A program made the position numbers and the translations under genes. Of a stretch of DNA of 64,000 nucleotides, positions 27,814-36,702 are shown piece by piece. The notes under the pieces are model-generated. The model was given only the letters and a program-made list of their open reading frames with translations. It did not search any database and was not told the origin of the DNA. Origin of the DNA: UBA6623 sp965238125 (GTDB lineage: Bacteria > Acidobacteriota > Terriglobia > Bryobacterales > UBA6623); the NCBI GenBank assembly GCA_965238125.1, contig OZ250179.1:248001-312000 (forward strand), read 5' to 3'. How positions within the stretch are numbered: the stretch's first letter is position 1; each line of letters starts with the position of its first letter.

Positions 27814-28926
27814 ATGAGAAACTTTATCCGCCCTGCTCCAAAACGTCCGTCCCTGGGTCCGAGGCGTCCACCCTTTCTCTCAATCGCCTGTTGCATCATC
27901 GGCCTTGGTCTGGCGTCGGCCGGCCCCGCCCCGCTCCAAGCCCAGACGGCGAAGTTCCTTTCGAACATCCGCCAACTCACCCATGGGGGCCAGAACGCCG
28001 AGGCCTATTGGTCCCCCGACGGCGAGCGATTGGTCTTTCAAGCCACCCGCGACCCCAACCGCTGCGACCAGATCTATGTCATGCGGGCCGACGGCTCCGA
28101 CTTGCGCATGGTTTCGACCGGCAAGGGCGTCACCACCTGCGGATATTTCCTCCCCGACGGCCGCGACATCGTCTACGCCTCGACCCACGAGTCGGCGGCC
28201 GAGTGCCCGCCGCGGCCGGACCGTAGCCAAGGCTACGTTTGGGCGGTTCACGCCGGATACGAGATTTATCGCGTCGGCGTCGACGGCAAAGGGTTGCAAA
28301 AACTCACCGACAGAGAGGGCTACGATGCCGAAGCCACCGTGAATTGGGCGCGCAACAAGATCGTCTACACCTCGAAGGCGTCCGGCGACTTAGACCTATG
28401 GTCGATGGATCTCGACGGGTCGAACAAAAAGCGCCTGACAACCTCCTCCGGCTACGACGGCGGAGCTTTCTATTCGAACGACGGCGGCCGGCTCGTCTGG
28501 CGAGCGCATCATCCCGCCGACGCTGCCGGCGAGCGCCGCTATCGCGACCTACTCGACCGCAACCTGACCGCGCCGATGAAGATGGAGTTATTCGTCGCCG
28601 ACGCCGACGGCTCCAACGCCCGCCGCATTACCGATTTCGGTTGCGCCGCCTTCGCGCCGCAGTTCACGCCCGATGGCAAACGCATCATCTTTTCGTCGAA
28701 CAAGAATGAGTGCGACAGCCGCGAGTTCGAGCTGTTCATTGTCGATGCCGACGGCGCCAATCTCGAGCAAGTCACCGACTTCGGCGGCTTTACTTCGTTC
28801 GCCGAGTTTGCCCCCGACGGCCGCACGGTTGTCTTCACCTCCAGCCTCAACGCCGGCAGCCGCTACGAATTCAACATTTTCACGGCGGATTGGAAGCCGG
28901 CCGAGGGACGTTCGAACGATCAATAG
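27814..28926 (+). CDS. TolB-like PD40 beta-propeller protein, exported
   Basis: A 370-residue protein from the ATG at 27814. The frame can be extended by 12 codons but without a ribosome site. An N-terminal signal (FLSIACCIIGLGLASAGPAPLQAQ) precedes a propeller of PD40/WD40-like repeats, each with a pattern such as AYWSPDGERLVFQA, GYFLPDGRDIVYAS, PQFTPDGKRIIFSS and AEFAPDGRTVVFTS, alternating with IYVMRADGSDLRMV-type strands. This is the TolB C-terminal-domain fold. Such stand-alone propellers are common in Acidobacteria; some act in the periplasm as peptidase or adaptor modules. No catalytic domain is present. Confidence 0.87.
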   Translation: MRNFIRPAPKRPSLGPRRPPFLSIACCIIGLGLASAGPAPLQAQTAKFLSNIRQLTHGGQNAEAYWSPDGERLVFQATRDPNRCDQIYVMRADGSDLRMVSTGKGVTTCGYFLPDGRDIVYASTHESAAECPPRPDRSQGYVWAVHAGYEIYRVGVDGKGLQKLTDREGYDAEATVNWARNKIVYTSKASGDLDLWSMDLDGSNKKRLTTSSGYDGGAFYSNDGGRLVWRAHHPADAAGERRYRDLLDRNLTAPMKMELFVADADGSNARRITDFGCAAFAPQFTPDGKRIIFSSNKNECDSREFELFIVDADGANLEQVTDFGGFTSFAEFAPDGRTVVFTSSLNAGSRYEFNIFTADWKPAEGRSNDQ

Positions 28927-28964
28927 TGCTGACGATTGAGAGGCTCCGGCGATAGCGGTCATAC

Positions 28965-28989
28965 GCCGGCAGGCCTGGAGACCTACCCC
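28965..28989 (-). repeat. GGTCTCCAGGCCTGCC repeat, copy 1
   Basis: Complement of GGGGTAGGTCTCCAGGCCTG. It matches 37684-37706 with one internal base change. It is palindromic around AGGCCT and lies just after the PD40 gene, so it may fold at that transcript's end. Confidence 0.55.
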
Positions 28990-29152
28990 ACTCGTCCGAA
29001 AACCCCTTCGAGCGTGCCGCGCATTACGTCTGTGTCCGAAAAATCGCGAACACATTGAGCCCCGAAGCGGCGGCGGGAATATTGGAGTGCGGGCGAAAAG
29101 TGGAGCCAGGACAGAAGGGACACACTAACATCAGAATGGTAAGCAGGAAGAT

Positions 29153-29218
29153 GTGTCCCGAAGACGATTCACGAAGGAGTTCAAGATCGAGGCGGTGTCT
29201 CTCGTCGAGACCGAGACC
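29153..29218 (+). pseudogene. IS3-type transposase OrfA fragment
   Basis: The frame from GTG at 29153 reads SRRRFTKEFKIEAVSLVETE, the characteristic opening of IS3-family OrfA helix-turn-helix proteins, and then loses similarity near 29218 just before the stop end of the acyltransferase gene. Only about 22 codons remain, so it is a dead remnant. Confidence 0.65.
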
Positions 29219-29233
29219 GGGATTCCCGACGCG

Positions 29234-30523
29234 CTACTGAACGCTCTCATTCCAGTCTTCGATCACGGCCTTCAAGCGACCCACGAACAAGTCGGCCACG
29301 GCGCCGTCGAGCAGTCTATGGTCGAAGGTAAGCGTCACGTAGCAAACCGAGCGAATCGCAATCGCATCATCAATAACCACCGGCTCTTTGTGGATTGCGC
29401 CGAGCCCCAAGATGGCTGACTGCGGCTGGTTGATCGCCGGCGTTGCCAGCAGGCTGCCGTAAGAGCCGTAGTTCGAAATCGAAAACGTCCCTTGGCGAAC
29501 TTCCTCCGGCCGAAGTTGCTTGTTGCGTGCCCGGAAGGCCAGGTCGGCCACGGCTTTCTGCAAGCCGACGACGCTCTTCTTATCGGCGTTCGGAATCACG
29601 GGAACGATCAACCCCGGATCAAGCGCCACGGCGACGCCAATGTTGACGTCGTTGTGATAGACCACTTCCTCGCCGTCGAGCGACGCGTTGACCAGCGGAT
29701 AAGCCTTCAGCGCCGCGGCCGCCGCGCGCAGGAAGAACGGCATATAGGTGAGCTTCACGCCGTTACGTTGCTCGAACTCGGTCTTCTCCCGCTCGCGGAG
29801 GTGCGCCACCCGGGTCACGTCGACTTGATGGATCGTCGAGACGTGCGGAGCGACCCGCTTGGTCATCGCCATGTGCTCGGCAATGCGCTTCCGCATGGGT
29901 GAGAGGGCCTCGACGCGGTGATCGCCGAAACGAGCCTCGGGCGACGCGGAGAAGGCAGAAACCGCCGGGGTCCCGGCGAGTGTCCCGGCAGCGGGCGCGG
30001 GCGCGGCGGCGGGCGAATCCGCCCCCTGCTCTCGGGCGGCCAGATACTCCTCAATGTCTTTCTTCGAAATCCGCCCGCCCTGCCCGGTACCGGCGATCAA
30101 GCGCAGGTCGATGCCGTGCTCCTTGGCCAGAAGTCGCACAAGCGGAGAAGATCGCGGCCGAGGTCCGTCTTCGGCTTTGCGCTCGGTGGAGGGCGGGGCG
30201 GTCGCGGCCGTGATGGCCGCGGCCTCCGCGACGGAGGCGGTCGATCCGTTTTTCTCGGCGGCGGCCGGAGCCGCCGACACAGCCTCGCCTTCACCTTGAA
30301 TCCGGGCCAGGACAGTATTGATGACGACGGTCTGTCCCTCGTCGACCAGCACTTCCGACAGCACGCCGGCACTCGGCGCGGGGACCTCCGAGTCGACCTT
30401 ATCGGTTGAGATTTCAAGCAGCGGCTCGTCGCGCTCGACCGTGTCGCCGACGTTCTTCAACCACTTGGTCACCGTCCCTTCGACAATGCTTTCCCCCATC
30501 TGAGGCATCAACACATCGGTCAT
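29234..30523 (-). CDS. 2-oxoacid dehydrogenase E2, dihydrolipoamide acyltransferase
   Basis: A 429-residue E2 chain. Residues 1-76 form one lipoyl domain with the lipoylated Lys42 in STDKVDSEV. An Ala/Pro-rich linker follows. A peripheral-subunit-binding domain lies at about residues 125-165 (SSPLVRLLAKEHGIDLRLI-GTGQGGRISKKDIEEYL), and after a second linker comes the catalytic core (LSPMRKRIAEHMAMTKRVAPHVST). The core includes FSISNYGSYGSLLATPAINQPQSAILGLG and the active-site FDHRLLDG with His and Asp. Whether the complex uses pyruvate, 2-oxoglutarate or branched-chain acids cannot be told, because no E1 or E3 gene is adjacent. The C-terminus matches a full-length protein. Confidence 0.94.
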   Translation of the reverse strand: MTDVLMPQMGESIVEGTVTKWLKNVGDTVERDEPLLEISTDKVDSEVPAPSAGVLSEVLVDEGQTVVINTVLARIQGEGEAVSAAPAAAEKNGSTASVAEAAAITAATAPPSTERKAEDGPRPRSSPLVRLLAKEHGIDLRLIAGTGQGGRISKKDIEEYLAAREQGADSPAAAPAPAAGTLAGTPAVSAFSASPEARFGDHRVEALSPMRKRIAEHMAMTKRVAPHVSTIHQVDVTRVAHLREREKTEFEQRNGVKLTYMPFFLRAAAAALKAYPLVNASLDGEEVVYHNDVNIGVAVALDPGLIVPVIPNADKKSVVGLQKAVADLAFRARNKQLRPEEVRQGTFSISNYGSYGSLLATPAINQPQSAILGLGAIHKEPVVIDDAIAIRSVCYVTLTFDHRLLDGAVADLFVGRLKAVIEDWNESVQ

Positions 30524-30660
30524 CGAATTCCTCGCCTTGGCCGGCCGCTACGAGCCGGCGCAAGCTCTATACTAGCCTGCTTTTCTTGCCATGTGGCGGG
30601 GCAAAACGGATCGGTGGAGGGGTGGGCACCAGGACGTGGCGCGCGCATTCTTGCGTGCAG

Positions 30661-30680
30661 TGTCGGCATTCGTGCCGACA
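30661..30680. terminator. UUCG-tetraloop hairpin
   Basis: TGTCGGCA and TGCCGACA form a perfect 8-bp stem closed by TTCG, an exceptionally stable tetraloop on this strand. It lies between the stop of the alcohol dehydrogenase gene and the start of the E2 gene, both on the minus strand. It may end the former transcript, though there is no U-run. Confidence 0.4.
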
Positions 30681-30740
30681 TGTCTTCGTCTTCCATTCCC
30701 GCGAGCCAACCGGAAAACGGAGCGGACCCAACGCGCCCCG

Positions 30741-31772
30741 CTACGGGCGCAGGAGCACTTTCGTTAGACCCGCTTCCTTGGCGTAGAGCCGGTCAAACAT
30801 CTCGGCCCCTTGCTCGAGCGGAACCGAGGCGCTGATGATCGGCGCGGCTTGGATCGCTCTCCGCCCCATCAGCTCGAGGCAAGCCGGGTAGTCGTTCGCC
30901 GAGGCGCAGGAACCATAGACGGTAATCTCGCGCGTGACGACCGATTGCAGCGGGAAGCCGACATCCGGCGTCACGTTGCCGATCAAGGTGACGACGCCGC
31001 CCTTGCGAACCGAGTCGATCGACATACGCACCGTGGCATCGGCGCCGACCGCTTCCACGGCGATGTCGGCCCCCAGGCCTCCCGTCATCTCGCGGATTAC
31101 GGCCGGGATATCGCCGAGGCGCGAGTTCAAAATATCGTCCGCGCCGACGTCGCGGGCGATCGCCAATCGCTCGTCTTCGAGATCGACGCTGATGATGCGG
31201 CCGCAACCCGCCGTGCGCAACGCCTGGATCGTGAGCAGCCCGATCATCCCCGCGCCGACGACAACCGCCGTATCCCCCAACTGGATCGGGGTGCGGTTCA
31301 CGGCGTGGACGGCCACCGAAATCGGCTCAACCAGCGCCGCTTCATCGAACGACAGATTGTCGGGAATCGGAAACACAATGTGCTCGGGGACGTTAACAAG
31401 TTCGGCGAAAGCGCCGTGGCGGCGATAGTCCTCGCACGAGACGCCCAGCACGCGCCGGTCGTCGCAAAGATTCGGCTCGCCCCGCCGACAGAAGCCGCAA
31501 TGGCCGCACGAGATCATCGAGTCGAACGTCACGCGGTCGCCCGGCTGAAAGCGGCTGACGTTCGAACCGATTTGATCGACCACCCCCGACGCTTCGTGGC
31601 CCATGATCACCGGGGGAATGCGCCGCCCCGAGCCCCCGTCAAAGCCGTGAACATCGCTGCCGCAGATACCGCACGATTTAACCCGCACCAGAACTTCGTC
31701 AGGCGCAACGTCGGGCGCGGGAACGTCGTCGATGACGAGTTTCTTGTATGCCTCGAGAACTAGAGCTTTCAT
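30741..31772 (-). CDS. zinc-dependent medium-chain alcohol/polyol dehydrogenase
   Basis: A 343-residue MDR dehydrogenase from the ATG at 31772 (MKALVLEAYKKLVIDDVP); an ATG eight codons earlier is less likely. Catalytic zinc ligands are in SCGICGSDVHG and IMGHEASG. The structural-zinc loop CGHCGFCRRGEPNLC has all four Cys. The Rossmann fingerprint is VVVGAGMIGLLTIQAL, followed by an acidic residue in SVDLEDERL that favours NAD. It resembles sorbitol, threonine and galactitol-phosphate dehydrogenases. The substrate is unknown. It stands upstream of the E2 gene on the same strand, separated by 217 bases. Confidence 0.92.
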   Translation of the reverse strand: MKALVLEAYKKLVIDDVPAPDVAPDEVLVRVKSCGICGSDVHGFDGGSGRRIPPVIMGHEASGVVDQIGSNVSRFQPGDRVTFDSMISCGHCGFCRRGEPNLCDDRRVLGVSCEDYRRHGAFAELVNVPEHIVFPIPDNLSFDEAALVEPISVAVHAVNRTPIQLGDTAVVVGAGMIGLLTIQALRTAGCGRIISVDLEDERLAIARDVGADDILNSRLGDIPAVIREMTGGLGADIAVEAVGADATVRMSIDSVRKGGVVTLIGNVTPDVGFPLQSVVTREITVYGSCASANDYPACLELMGRRAIQAAPIISASVPLEQGAEMFDRLYAKEAGLTKVLLRP

Positions 31773-31937
31773 GGATATTGCGGAGCGCTTGGGCACGCGC
31801 CCTTCCCAAGTTTGTTAAGAATTCGGTTCGACGGGAACGCCGAGCGAGGCGGCCGGCCTTGCCCGCGAATTCTCGGCGACAGCGGCAAGGCAGGCCGTCT
31901 CCCGGCCCACTCCCATCATTATTTCACGGTCGGTCTT

Positions 31938-32080
31938 ATGCGAGTGGCCGCGGGCGATTTGCGCGGGGTGGTCACTGCTATTCACAAGCGGATTGCCGAG
32001 GACGCGAAGCTGCCGCGGGGCTACCGCATCGAGTACGGAGGTCAGTTTGAGAGCGAGGCGGAGGCGACCCGCCGCATCGT
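31938..32080 (+). pseudogene. fragment of an RND efflux permease
   Basis: The frame reads AAGDLRGVVTAIHKRIAEDA, then KLPRGYRIEYGGQFESEAEA. This is the porter segment found just before the second membrane half of CzcA/CusA-type RND pumps (LPPGY-I-YGGQFES). Nothing of the rest of the gene is left on either side, so it is an isolated relic of under 50 codons. It corresponds to the same part of the protein as the 5' end of the window, but the sequences differ and are not a recent duplication. The remaining bases from 31773 to 32187 hold nothing else I recognise. Confidence 0.65.
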
Positions 32081-32187
32081 GTTGCCGGCGCCGGGCGGAC
32101 CGTGCGTTGTCCCGACGGCTCTCTCACGGTGTCTGCGCCCTTTTTTCGCGGAGCCGGACGTGCTCCACCCACTGCCAAGCGGATTCG

Positions 32188-34851
32188 CTACTCGCCCCGC
32201 CCGATCCTGCGCTTAAACTCCCCCGGCGATGAACCCTTTCTCACTAAGACGACAGTCTCGTCCGATTTCACCGCAAACTCCAAAAGCCGCCCGGCCATTC
32301 CTTCAGCCTCGGCCCCATGACGATAAACCACAACCTCGCCCTCGCCCCAAGGGTTCCGCAAGCGGCACAGGTTCCCGCCCGCCGACCGCACTTCCACAAA
32401 CTGCACGACGCCTCCCTTGATCGCCGACGTCGCAAGAAATCCCCCCCGCGCCGGCAGCGTGTACTCCGCATCCCACCCCTCGGGCCAAGCCGGGAAAACG
32501 CGCACCACCGGATCACCGCCCGGCCGCGCCGGAACCCCCTGCAACAGCGCCAATTGCAAGGCGTCCAACGCCCTCCCTAACCGCTCGACGTCATTCGCTT
32601 GCGGGCCTTCCACCAACGACATCCGATTCCGCAAAGCGTTACTCCCTGTCTGCCCGGGCCGTACCGTGTCGTCCTTTCCCCACCCGGCGATTTGGCTCGG
32701 AATCAGAATCTTGACGTCCGAAGCCCGCCCCAGAAGAGCCGCCGTCCTTGGGCTCGGGCCCAGCGAATCAATCTTGGTCTGTGAATCGATCCCCCCGGGG
32801 AACAACGACTCAAAGGAATCATTCGCCGTCCGCATCAACTTTGCGTCCTCGGTCTCGAGCGTGCACAGGTCGTAGTGAATCGCCGGAACGATCGTATGGT
32901 AACTACGGTTCGTCCCGTCACCCCAGGCATGCGGTTTCCGCCCGTTCACCCACAGCCGCGGCATGCCGGGCTTCCTCGGGTCGAGCGCGTTGGGGTCGTC
33001 GTTGGTCGGCAGCGGTGTAAGATTCGCGAGCAGCTCACGCCACGCCCCGCGCCGCTCGGCGTCGACATCGAGCAGTTCCGACGCTCGAATCGCGAGCGGC
33101 AACACGCCGTACATCGCGGAGAGTTCCTCCATCGTGTCTTGCGCGCCCCACACCGGCTCATGGTTGTTGACGTGATGGATGTGGAATTTCCCGTCCCTGC
33201 CTTTCTTCAAATTCGGGAAAAACCGGAAAAACTCCGCAACCCCTCGCAACATCGGATACGCACGATCCCGAAGCCAATCCCGATCCTGGGTGAACTGGTA
33301 GCGCTCCCAATAGAGAAACGCGATCTTCGCGCCGCTCGAAAGAATGTGCACCACATGCCCGTTCGCGCCCGCGCCCTTGTCCGAGAACGTCCACTGCCCT
33401 TCGACCCACTTCCCACGTGCCTTCCAATTCCAGCGGCTCGAATGCGGAGGCTTCCGCCGCGCGAACTCCCGAAAGGCTTGCGATCGCTCCTCCCACGGCT
33501 TTTGGAATAAATACAACTCCCGCATCTCGGCCGCCATCTTTTCGGGCAACTCCGCCAACCCGTCAAACCACACCGTCTCGGGAATGAAAACGCCGCGGCT
33601 GCCCCACTGCTGCCGAGCCGCCCGCACTCCGGATTCATACATCCCCGAGTACATGTCGAACATCGGGTCCGTCAACGCCAACCGATTCGTGCCGAGCATG
33701 CCTTGGTAGTAGCTGCTGACGTTGTGCCACCAGTACTGACTGCCCCATTCCCGCCTATCGCCCCCGGTCGTCCACAGCATGCCGTTGAACTTCGGCGGAA
33801 GCTTCCCGCGCGAACTCGAAGCCATCAAATACAGAAAGTAGTTGTAGTTCGCCTCGACGAAATCGGCCACGCCGTCTTCGCTTTCGAGATGAATAAATGA
33901 CCGCGACCAAAACTGCTCCCACCAGTCGCGATTCTCTTCGAGCAGTCCATCGAACCCCACCGCGCCAGCCGCATCCAGTTGAGCGAGCGCTGATGCGATC
34001 ACATCGTTTTCTTTCTCGAAACTCGCCGCGCTCGCAATCAGCACGGTGAACGTCCCACGCCCCGGCGCTGCCGTCAGCACCATCTCATCTTCACTCACCG
34101 ACTTGACCTTCGCCCCCCGCCCGATCACCGCTGCGGCCAGCGCCGAGTGGTTGTAGTATTCGCCCTCGCTGAATTGTTGACGAAGGACCACGCGGTCACC
34201 TCGCGTCGAAAAATCCGATCGCGCCGTGTGACTCCTCGTCCTCACCACCGCCGGCCGTAGCATTCGCAGACTAGTCTTGATCGGCACCGGGTTCGGCCGC
34301 TTGTCTTCGATCGACAACGCGATCACGTCCTTGTCGTGCCAAGCCAGCGCCCGCACGCTTACTCCCCGGCCTTCCACGCTGAGAAGACCGTCATACACGG
34401 AAAGATGCTGCACCGTCCGCTCTTCGGGAAAAACATCGTCTCCGAAATCGACGAAGTCGACACCCACGAACCCGACCCCGCAGCAGTAGTCGGAGTGGCG
34501 TTCGACGAAGCTCCGTGTCCGGCTGTCGTTCGAGAAAACATCCACGCGGTTGATCTGAAATTTCAGCGCCGTTGGAGAAGTCCAGGCCAGCGTACCCATG
34601 CGCCCGTTGCCGATCGGCAGCCCCTCTTCGCTTCGCCCCGCCGGCGTGTCGTAGTGCAAATCGGCCGCGGAAACGAGACTTCGCTGGTCCACATCCAGGA
34701 TCGTGGACGAGACGGTTTGACCCTCGGACGTAACGCCCAACAATGCCGCGGTCACGAATGCGACAAACCCCAGGCGGCAATAGAAACACGAGTAGGCAAG
34801 CGTCACGCGCTTCGGCGGCGCGTCTCCCCGAAACGTCGCGCACTTAGGCAT
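32188..34851 (-). CDS. exported (alpha/alpha)6-type glycoside hydrolase, GH95-like / DUF5703
   Basis: An 887-residue protein. A hydrophobic N-terminal stretch (LGFVAFVTAALLGVTSEGQ) suggests export. Residues 60-120 contain DTPAGRSEEGLPIGNGRMGTLAW, the opening of GH95-type fucosidases and relatives, followed by a beta-sandwich. From about residue 330 comes a helical-barrel-like part: EANYNYFLYLMASSSRGKLPPKFNGMLW, then WWHNVSSYYQGML, HVVHILSSGAKIAFLYWERYQ and HHVNNHEPVWGAQDT. The C-terminus is a beta domain. It probably cleaves a plant or microbial polysaccharide. Family level is moderate: the closest fit is GH95-like or the DUF5703 group. The start is uncertain by up to about 30 codons. Confidence 0.75.
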   Translation of the reverse strand: MPKCATFRGDAPPKRVTLAYSCFYCRLGFVAFVTAALLGVTSEGQTVSSTILDVDQRSLVSAADLHYDTPAGRSEEGLPIGNGRMGTLAWTSPTALKFQINRVDVFSNDSRTRSFVERHSDYCCGVGFVGVDFVDFGDDVFPEERTVQHLSVYDGLLSVEGRGVSVRALAWHDKDVIALSIEDKRPNPVPIKTSLRMLRPAVVRTRSHTARSDFSTRGDRVVLRQQFSEGEYYNHSALAAAVIGRGAKVKSVSEDEMVLTAAPGRGTFTVLIASAASFEKENDVIASALAQLDAAGAVGFDGLLEENRDWWEQFWSRSFIHLESEDGVADFVEANYNYFLYLMASSSRGKLPPKFNGMLWTTGGDRREWGSQYWWHNVSSYYQGMLGTNRLALTDPMFDMYSGMYESGVRAARQQWGSRGVFIPETVWFDGLAELPEKMAAEMRELYLFQKPWEERSQAFREFARRKPPHSSRWNWKARGKWVEGQWTFSDKGAGANGHVVHILSSGAKIAFLYWERYQFTQDRDWLRDRAYPMLRGVAEFFRFFPNLKKGRDGKFHIHHVNNHEPVWGAQDTMEELSAMYGVLPLAIRASELLDVDAERRGAWRELLANLTPLPTNDDPNALDPRKPGMPRLWVNGRKPHAWGDGTNRSYHTIVPAIHYDLCTLETEDAKLMRTANDSFESLFPGGIDSQTKIDSLGPSPRTAALLGRASDVKILIPSQIAGWGKDDTVRPGQTGSNALRNRMSLVEGPQANDVERLGRALDALQLALLQGVPARPGGDPVVRVFPAWPEGWDAEYTLPARGGFLATSAIKGGVVQFVEVRSAGGNLCRLRNPWGEGEVVVYRHGAEAEGMAGRLLEFAVKSDETVVLVRKGSSPGEFKRRIGRGE

Positions 34852-34880
34852 AGTCCGCCGTCTCCTCGAAACCTTCGCGA

Positions 34881-34911
34881 CCTTGGCCCGTCGCTTGCGC
34901 TCTGGGCTTCC
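34881..34911 (+). repeat. GGCCCGTCGCTTGCGC repeat at the IS110 copy A end
   Basis: CCTTGGCCCGTCGCTTGCGC followed by TCTGGGCTTCC spans the boundary between unique DNA and IS110 copy A. The same string, including the CCTT that lies outside the shared part of the element, recurs alone at 60349-60377. Confidence 0.6.
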
Positions 34912-35324
34912 ATGAGAGGTGGGTCGCTTGTCAAGGGCGGTCGTTGGGAGGCGTTGGTCGGTTTGTCGGATCCGGCCCGGGTCCTCATGCCTTGCGGCGC
35001 GTTGAGGACCGGGCTTCCATTCGCAGTGTTATCGGTCTCGTTGTTGACCTCTGCTGGTTGGGGTCCGGTCTTTCGGCGCTGCTCTCTCTGTTGCGGCTTC
35101 GACCCATCCTCGAAAGAATCGGCCTGCCTGCCCAGAGCCCGCAGTCACCGTGACACGATCTCGATTCTCCGCCGCAGCCTCGCTTCGTCCGCCCAATCCC
35201 CTACTCCCTTCCTTTCAACAGGAATCTTCTTGCCGCCGAGTCCCCGTTAGGGGGCTCGCGGATGTCCTCATCACGTTGCTTCATCCGAAACCGTTGCCGC
35301 CGACTGCGCCTCATCGTCCCTGCC
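34885..35324 (-). ncRNA. conserved non-coding end of IS110 copy A, possible guide RNA
   Basis: This is the counterpart of 59817-60256 and differs from it at only a few bases, including one in the loop of its strongest hairpin (GGTCCTCA / TGAGGACC with a 15-base loop). IS110/IS1111 elements encode a bridge or seeker RNA in a non-coding end. Its presence here is inference from position, length and conservation. Confidence 0.4.
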
Positions 35325-36521
35325 TTATGGGGAAACCGTTTCCGTCAGCCCGTGCAGCGGATCGTAGTTTTCTTGTTTCACCCACAACACATGCATCAGC
35401 ACCGCCAACTTGCGCGCCACCGCCACCACCGCCCGCTTCTTCGCATGTCCTCCGCCGCGCGCCGCCAAACCCAAACCCCAGCGCCTGAGCGTGGAGTCGG
35501 TCCCGAACGGCCCCAGCACCCAGTGCGCGCACTGAATCAACGTCCGCCGCAGCAGCGGATCTCCCGATTTCGTCACGCCCAGCCGCAGTGACCGCTCGCC
35601 CGATTGGCGTTGCTTGGGACGCAGCCCCACCAGCGCGCCGACCTGCCGCGAACGCTTCACGCGGCCCGGGTCGTTGTCGAGCGCCAACACGAACGTCAAC
35701 GCCGTCAGCGGCCCCACCCCTCCGATCGTTCGCAGCCGCTCGACCGCTGCGTATTGCTTGCCCAACGCGACGATTTGTTTGTCATATTCGCGGATCGTCG
35801 CGCCGAGGCTTTCGATTTGTGTCGCCACCCCCAACAACGCCGCGTGCAACACCTCGGGGCAGGCCTCCCGGACGCGCTCGACCCATTGGTTCTGGGCGCA
35901 TCGGCCCAAGCGGATGCCGTGCGACTTCGCCATGCCGCGCAAACTCCCTTTCAATTTCGTGCGGCACTCGAGCACGGCCTCGCGCGCCCGCAACAACGTG
36001 CGTTGTTGTTCGGTCTCGAGCTTGCGCGGCGCGACGGGATTCAACAGGGCCGGGTTGGTGCGTCCCAGCTCGGCCAACCAATAGGCGTCGTTGCGGTCGT
36101 TTTTCGAGTCGGATTGGCTGATTAAACGCAATTGCCGCGCGTCGGCGACGAGCACGTCGTGGGCGAGGGCGGCCAGGCGGCGGCGAATCCAGTTGCTGTG
36201 GCTGCCGGTTTCGATCACAATGCGCAGCCGCGGCCAACGGCGGAACCAGCGATCCAAGGCCTCCGGGCGGGTGGGGACTTGGCATTCCTCGAGGCTTTCG
36301 CCGGCGAGGTCGGTGAGCCGTACGAAGCAACGTTTGTCGCCGATGTCGACGCCGGCGACGGCGCAAATTTCGTTGTCTTTTTGCATCTGGATGCGTTGTT
36401 GCGCCAACTGTTGTTCGAGCTGGGTGAGTTGGCGGGTCTTCGCTTGTGAGCTGTCGGCTTTCTTGGTTTGGTGTTTGTCGGTTTGGTTCTTGTCGGTCTG
36501 TTGTTTGCTATTCTTCTTCAT
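35325..36521 (-). CDS. IS110-family transposase (copy A)
   Basis: A 398-residue DEDD transposase, identical in protein sequence to copy B. The ATG at 36521 follows AAGGAGG; an upstream TTG at 36542 is less likely. The N-terminal 50 residues are a Lys/Gln-rich tail (KKNSKQQTDKNQTDKHQTKK). The RuvC-like domain has Asp in VAGVDIGDKRCFVRL, Glu in RIVIETGSHSNWIRR and Asp residues in DSKNDRNDAYWLAEL. The C-terminal transposase_20 domain has RLRTIGGVGPLTALTF and GVTKSGDPLLRRTLIQCAHW, which contains the catalytic Ser. The family recombines DNA under guidance of an RNA coded by the element. Confidence 0.95.
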   Translation of the reverse strand: MKKNSKQQTDKNQTDKHQTKKADSSQAKTRQLTQLEQQLAQQRIQMQKDNEICAVAGVDIGDKRCFVRLTDLAGESLEECQVPTRPEALDRWFRRWPRLRIVIETGSHSNWIRRRLAALAHDVLVADARQLRLISQSDSKNDRNDAYWLAELGRTNPALLNPVAPRKLETEQQRTLLRAREAVLECRTKLKGSLRGMAKSHGIRLGRCAQNQWVERVREACPEVLHAALLGVATQIESLGATIREYDKQIVALGKQYAAVERLRTIGGVGPLTALTFVLALDNDPGRVKRSRQVGALVGLRPKQRQSGERSLRLGVTKSGDPLLRRTLIQCAHWVLGPFGTDSTLRRWGLGLAARGGGHAKKRAVVAVARKLAVLMHVLWVKQENYDPLHGLTETVSP

Positions 36522-36702
36522 GGCTGGTCGCCTCCTTTTCAAAAATCCATTGCACCTCCCTTGTGGAGAAGTGCGCTGCTGCCGGTAGCCTACCGCTTCC
36601 CGGCTCCAAGCGACCAGCCTCTCATCCCATCTCTGAATCGTAGGTTGCGAATTGTGTATACCGGCGCAAAATTGAAGGGGCTCTCGATTTTTTCGCGGCC
36701 CC

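Larger units (their letters stand above)
28927..29233. repeat. intergenic region with REP-like and IS remnants
   Basis: About 307 bases without an intact gene. 28965-28989 is a copy, inverted, of the GGTCTCCAGGCCTGCC repeat also at 37684-37706. 29054-29075 resembles the GAGCCC-GAAG-GGCG repeat family seen near 4600. 29117-29124 and 29152-29159 form an inverted GGGACACA/TGTGTCCC pair at the start of a transposase fragment. Confidence 0.5.
34885..36636 (-). mobile_element. IS110-family element, copy A
   Basis: Boundaries are drawn by comparing this copy with copy B (58505-60256, opposite strand). Identity starts at TCAGAGATGGGATGAG (complement, at 36636) and stops at the complement of GGCCCGTCGCTTGCGC (34885). 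It encloses about 115 bases of leader, the transposase, and an unusually long 440-base 3' non-coding part. There are no terminal inverted repeats or clear target duplication, as expected for IS110. It lies between the glycosidase and pirin genes. Confidence 0.85.

Noticed and set aside
35588..36125. Open frames antisense to the IS110 transposase, repeated in both copies
   Set aside because: They are conserved only because the element is duplicated; the transposase frame carries all catalytic motifs.
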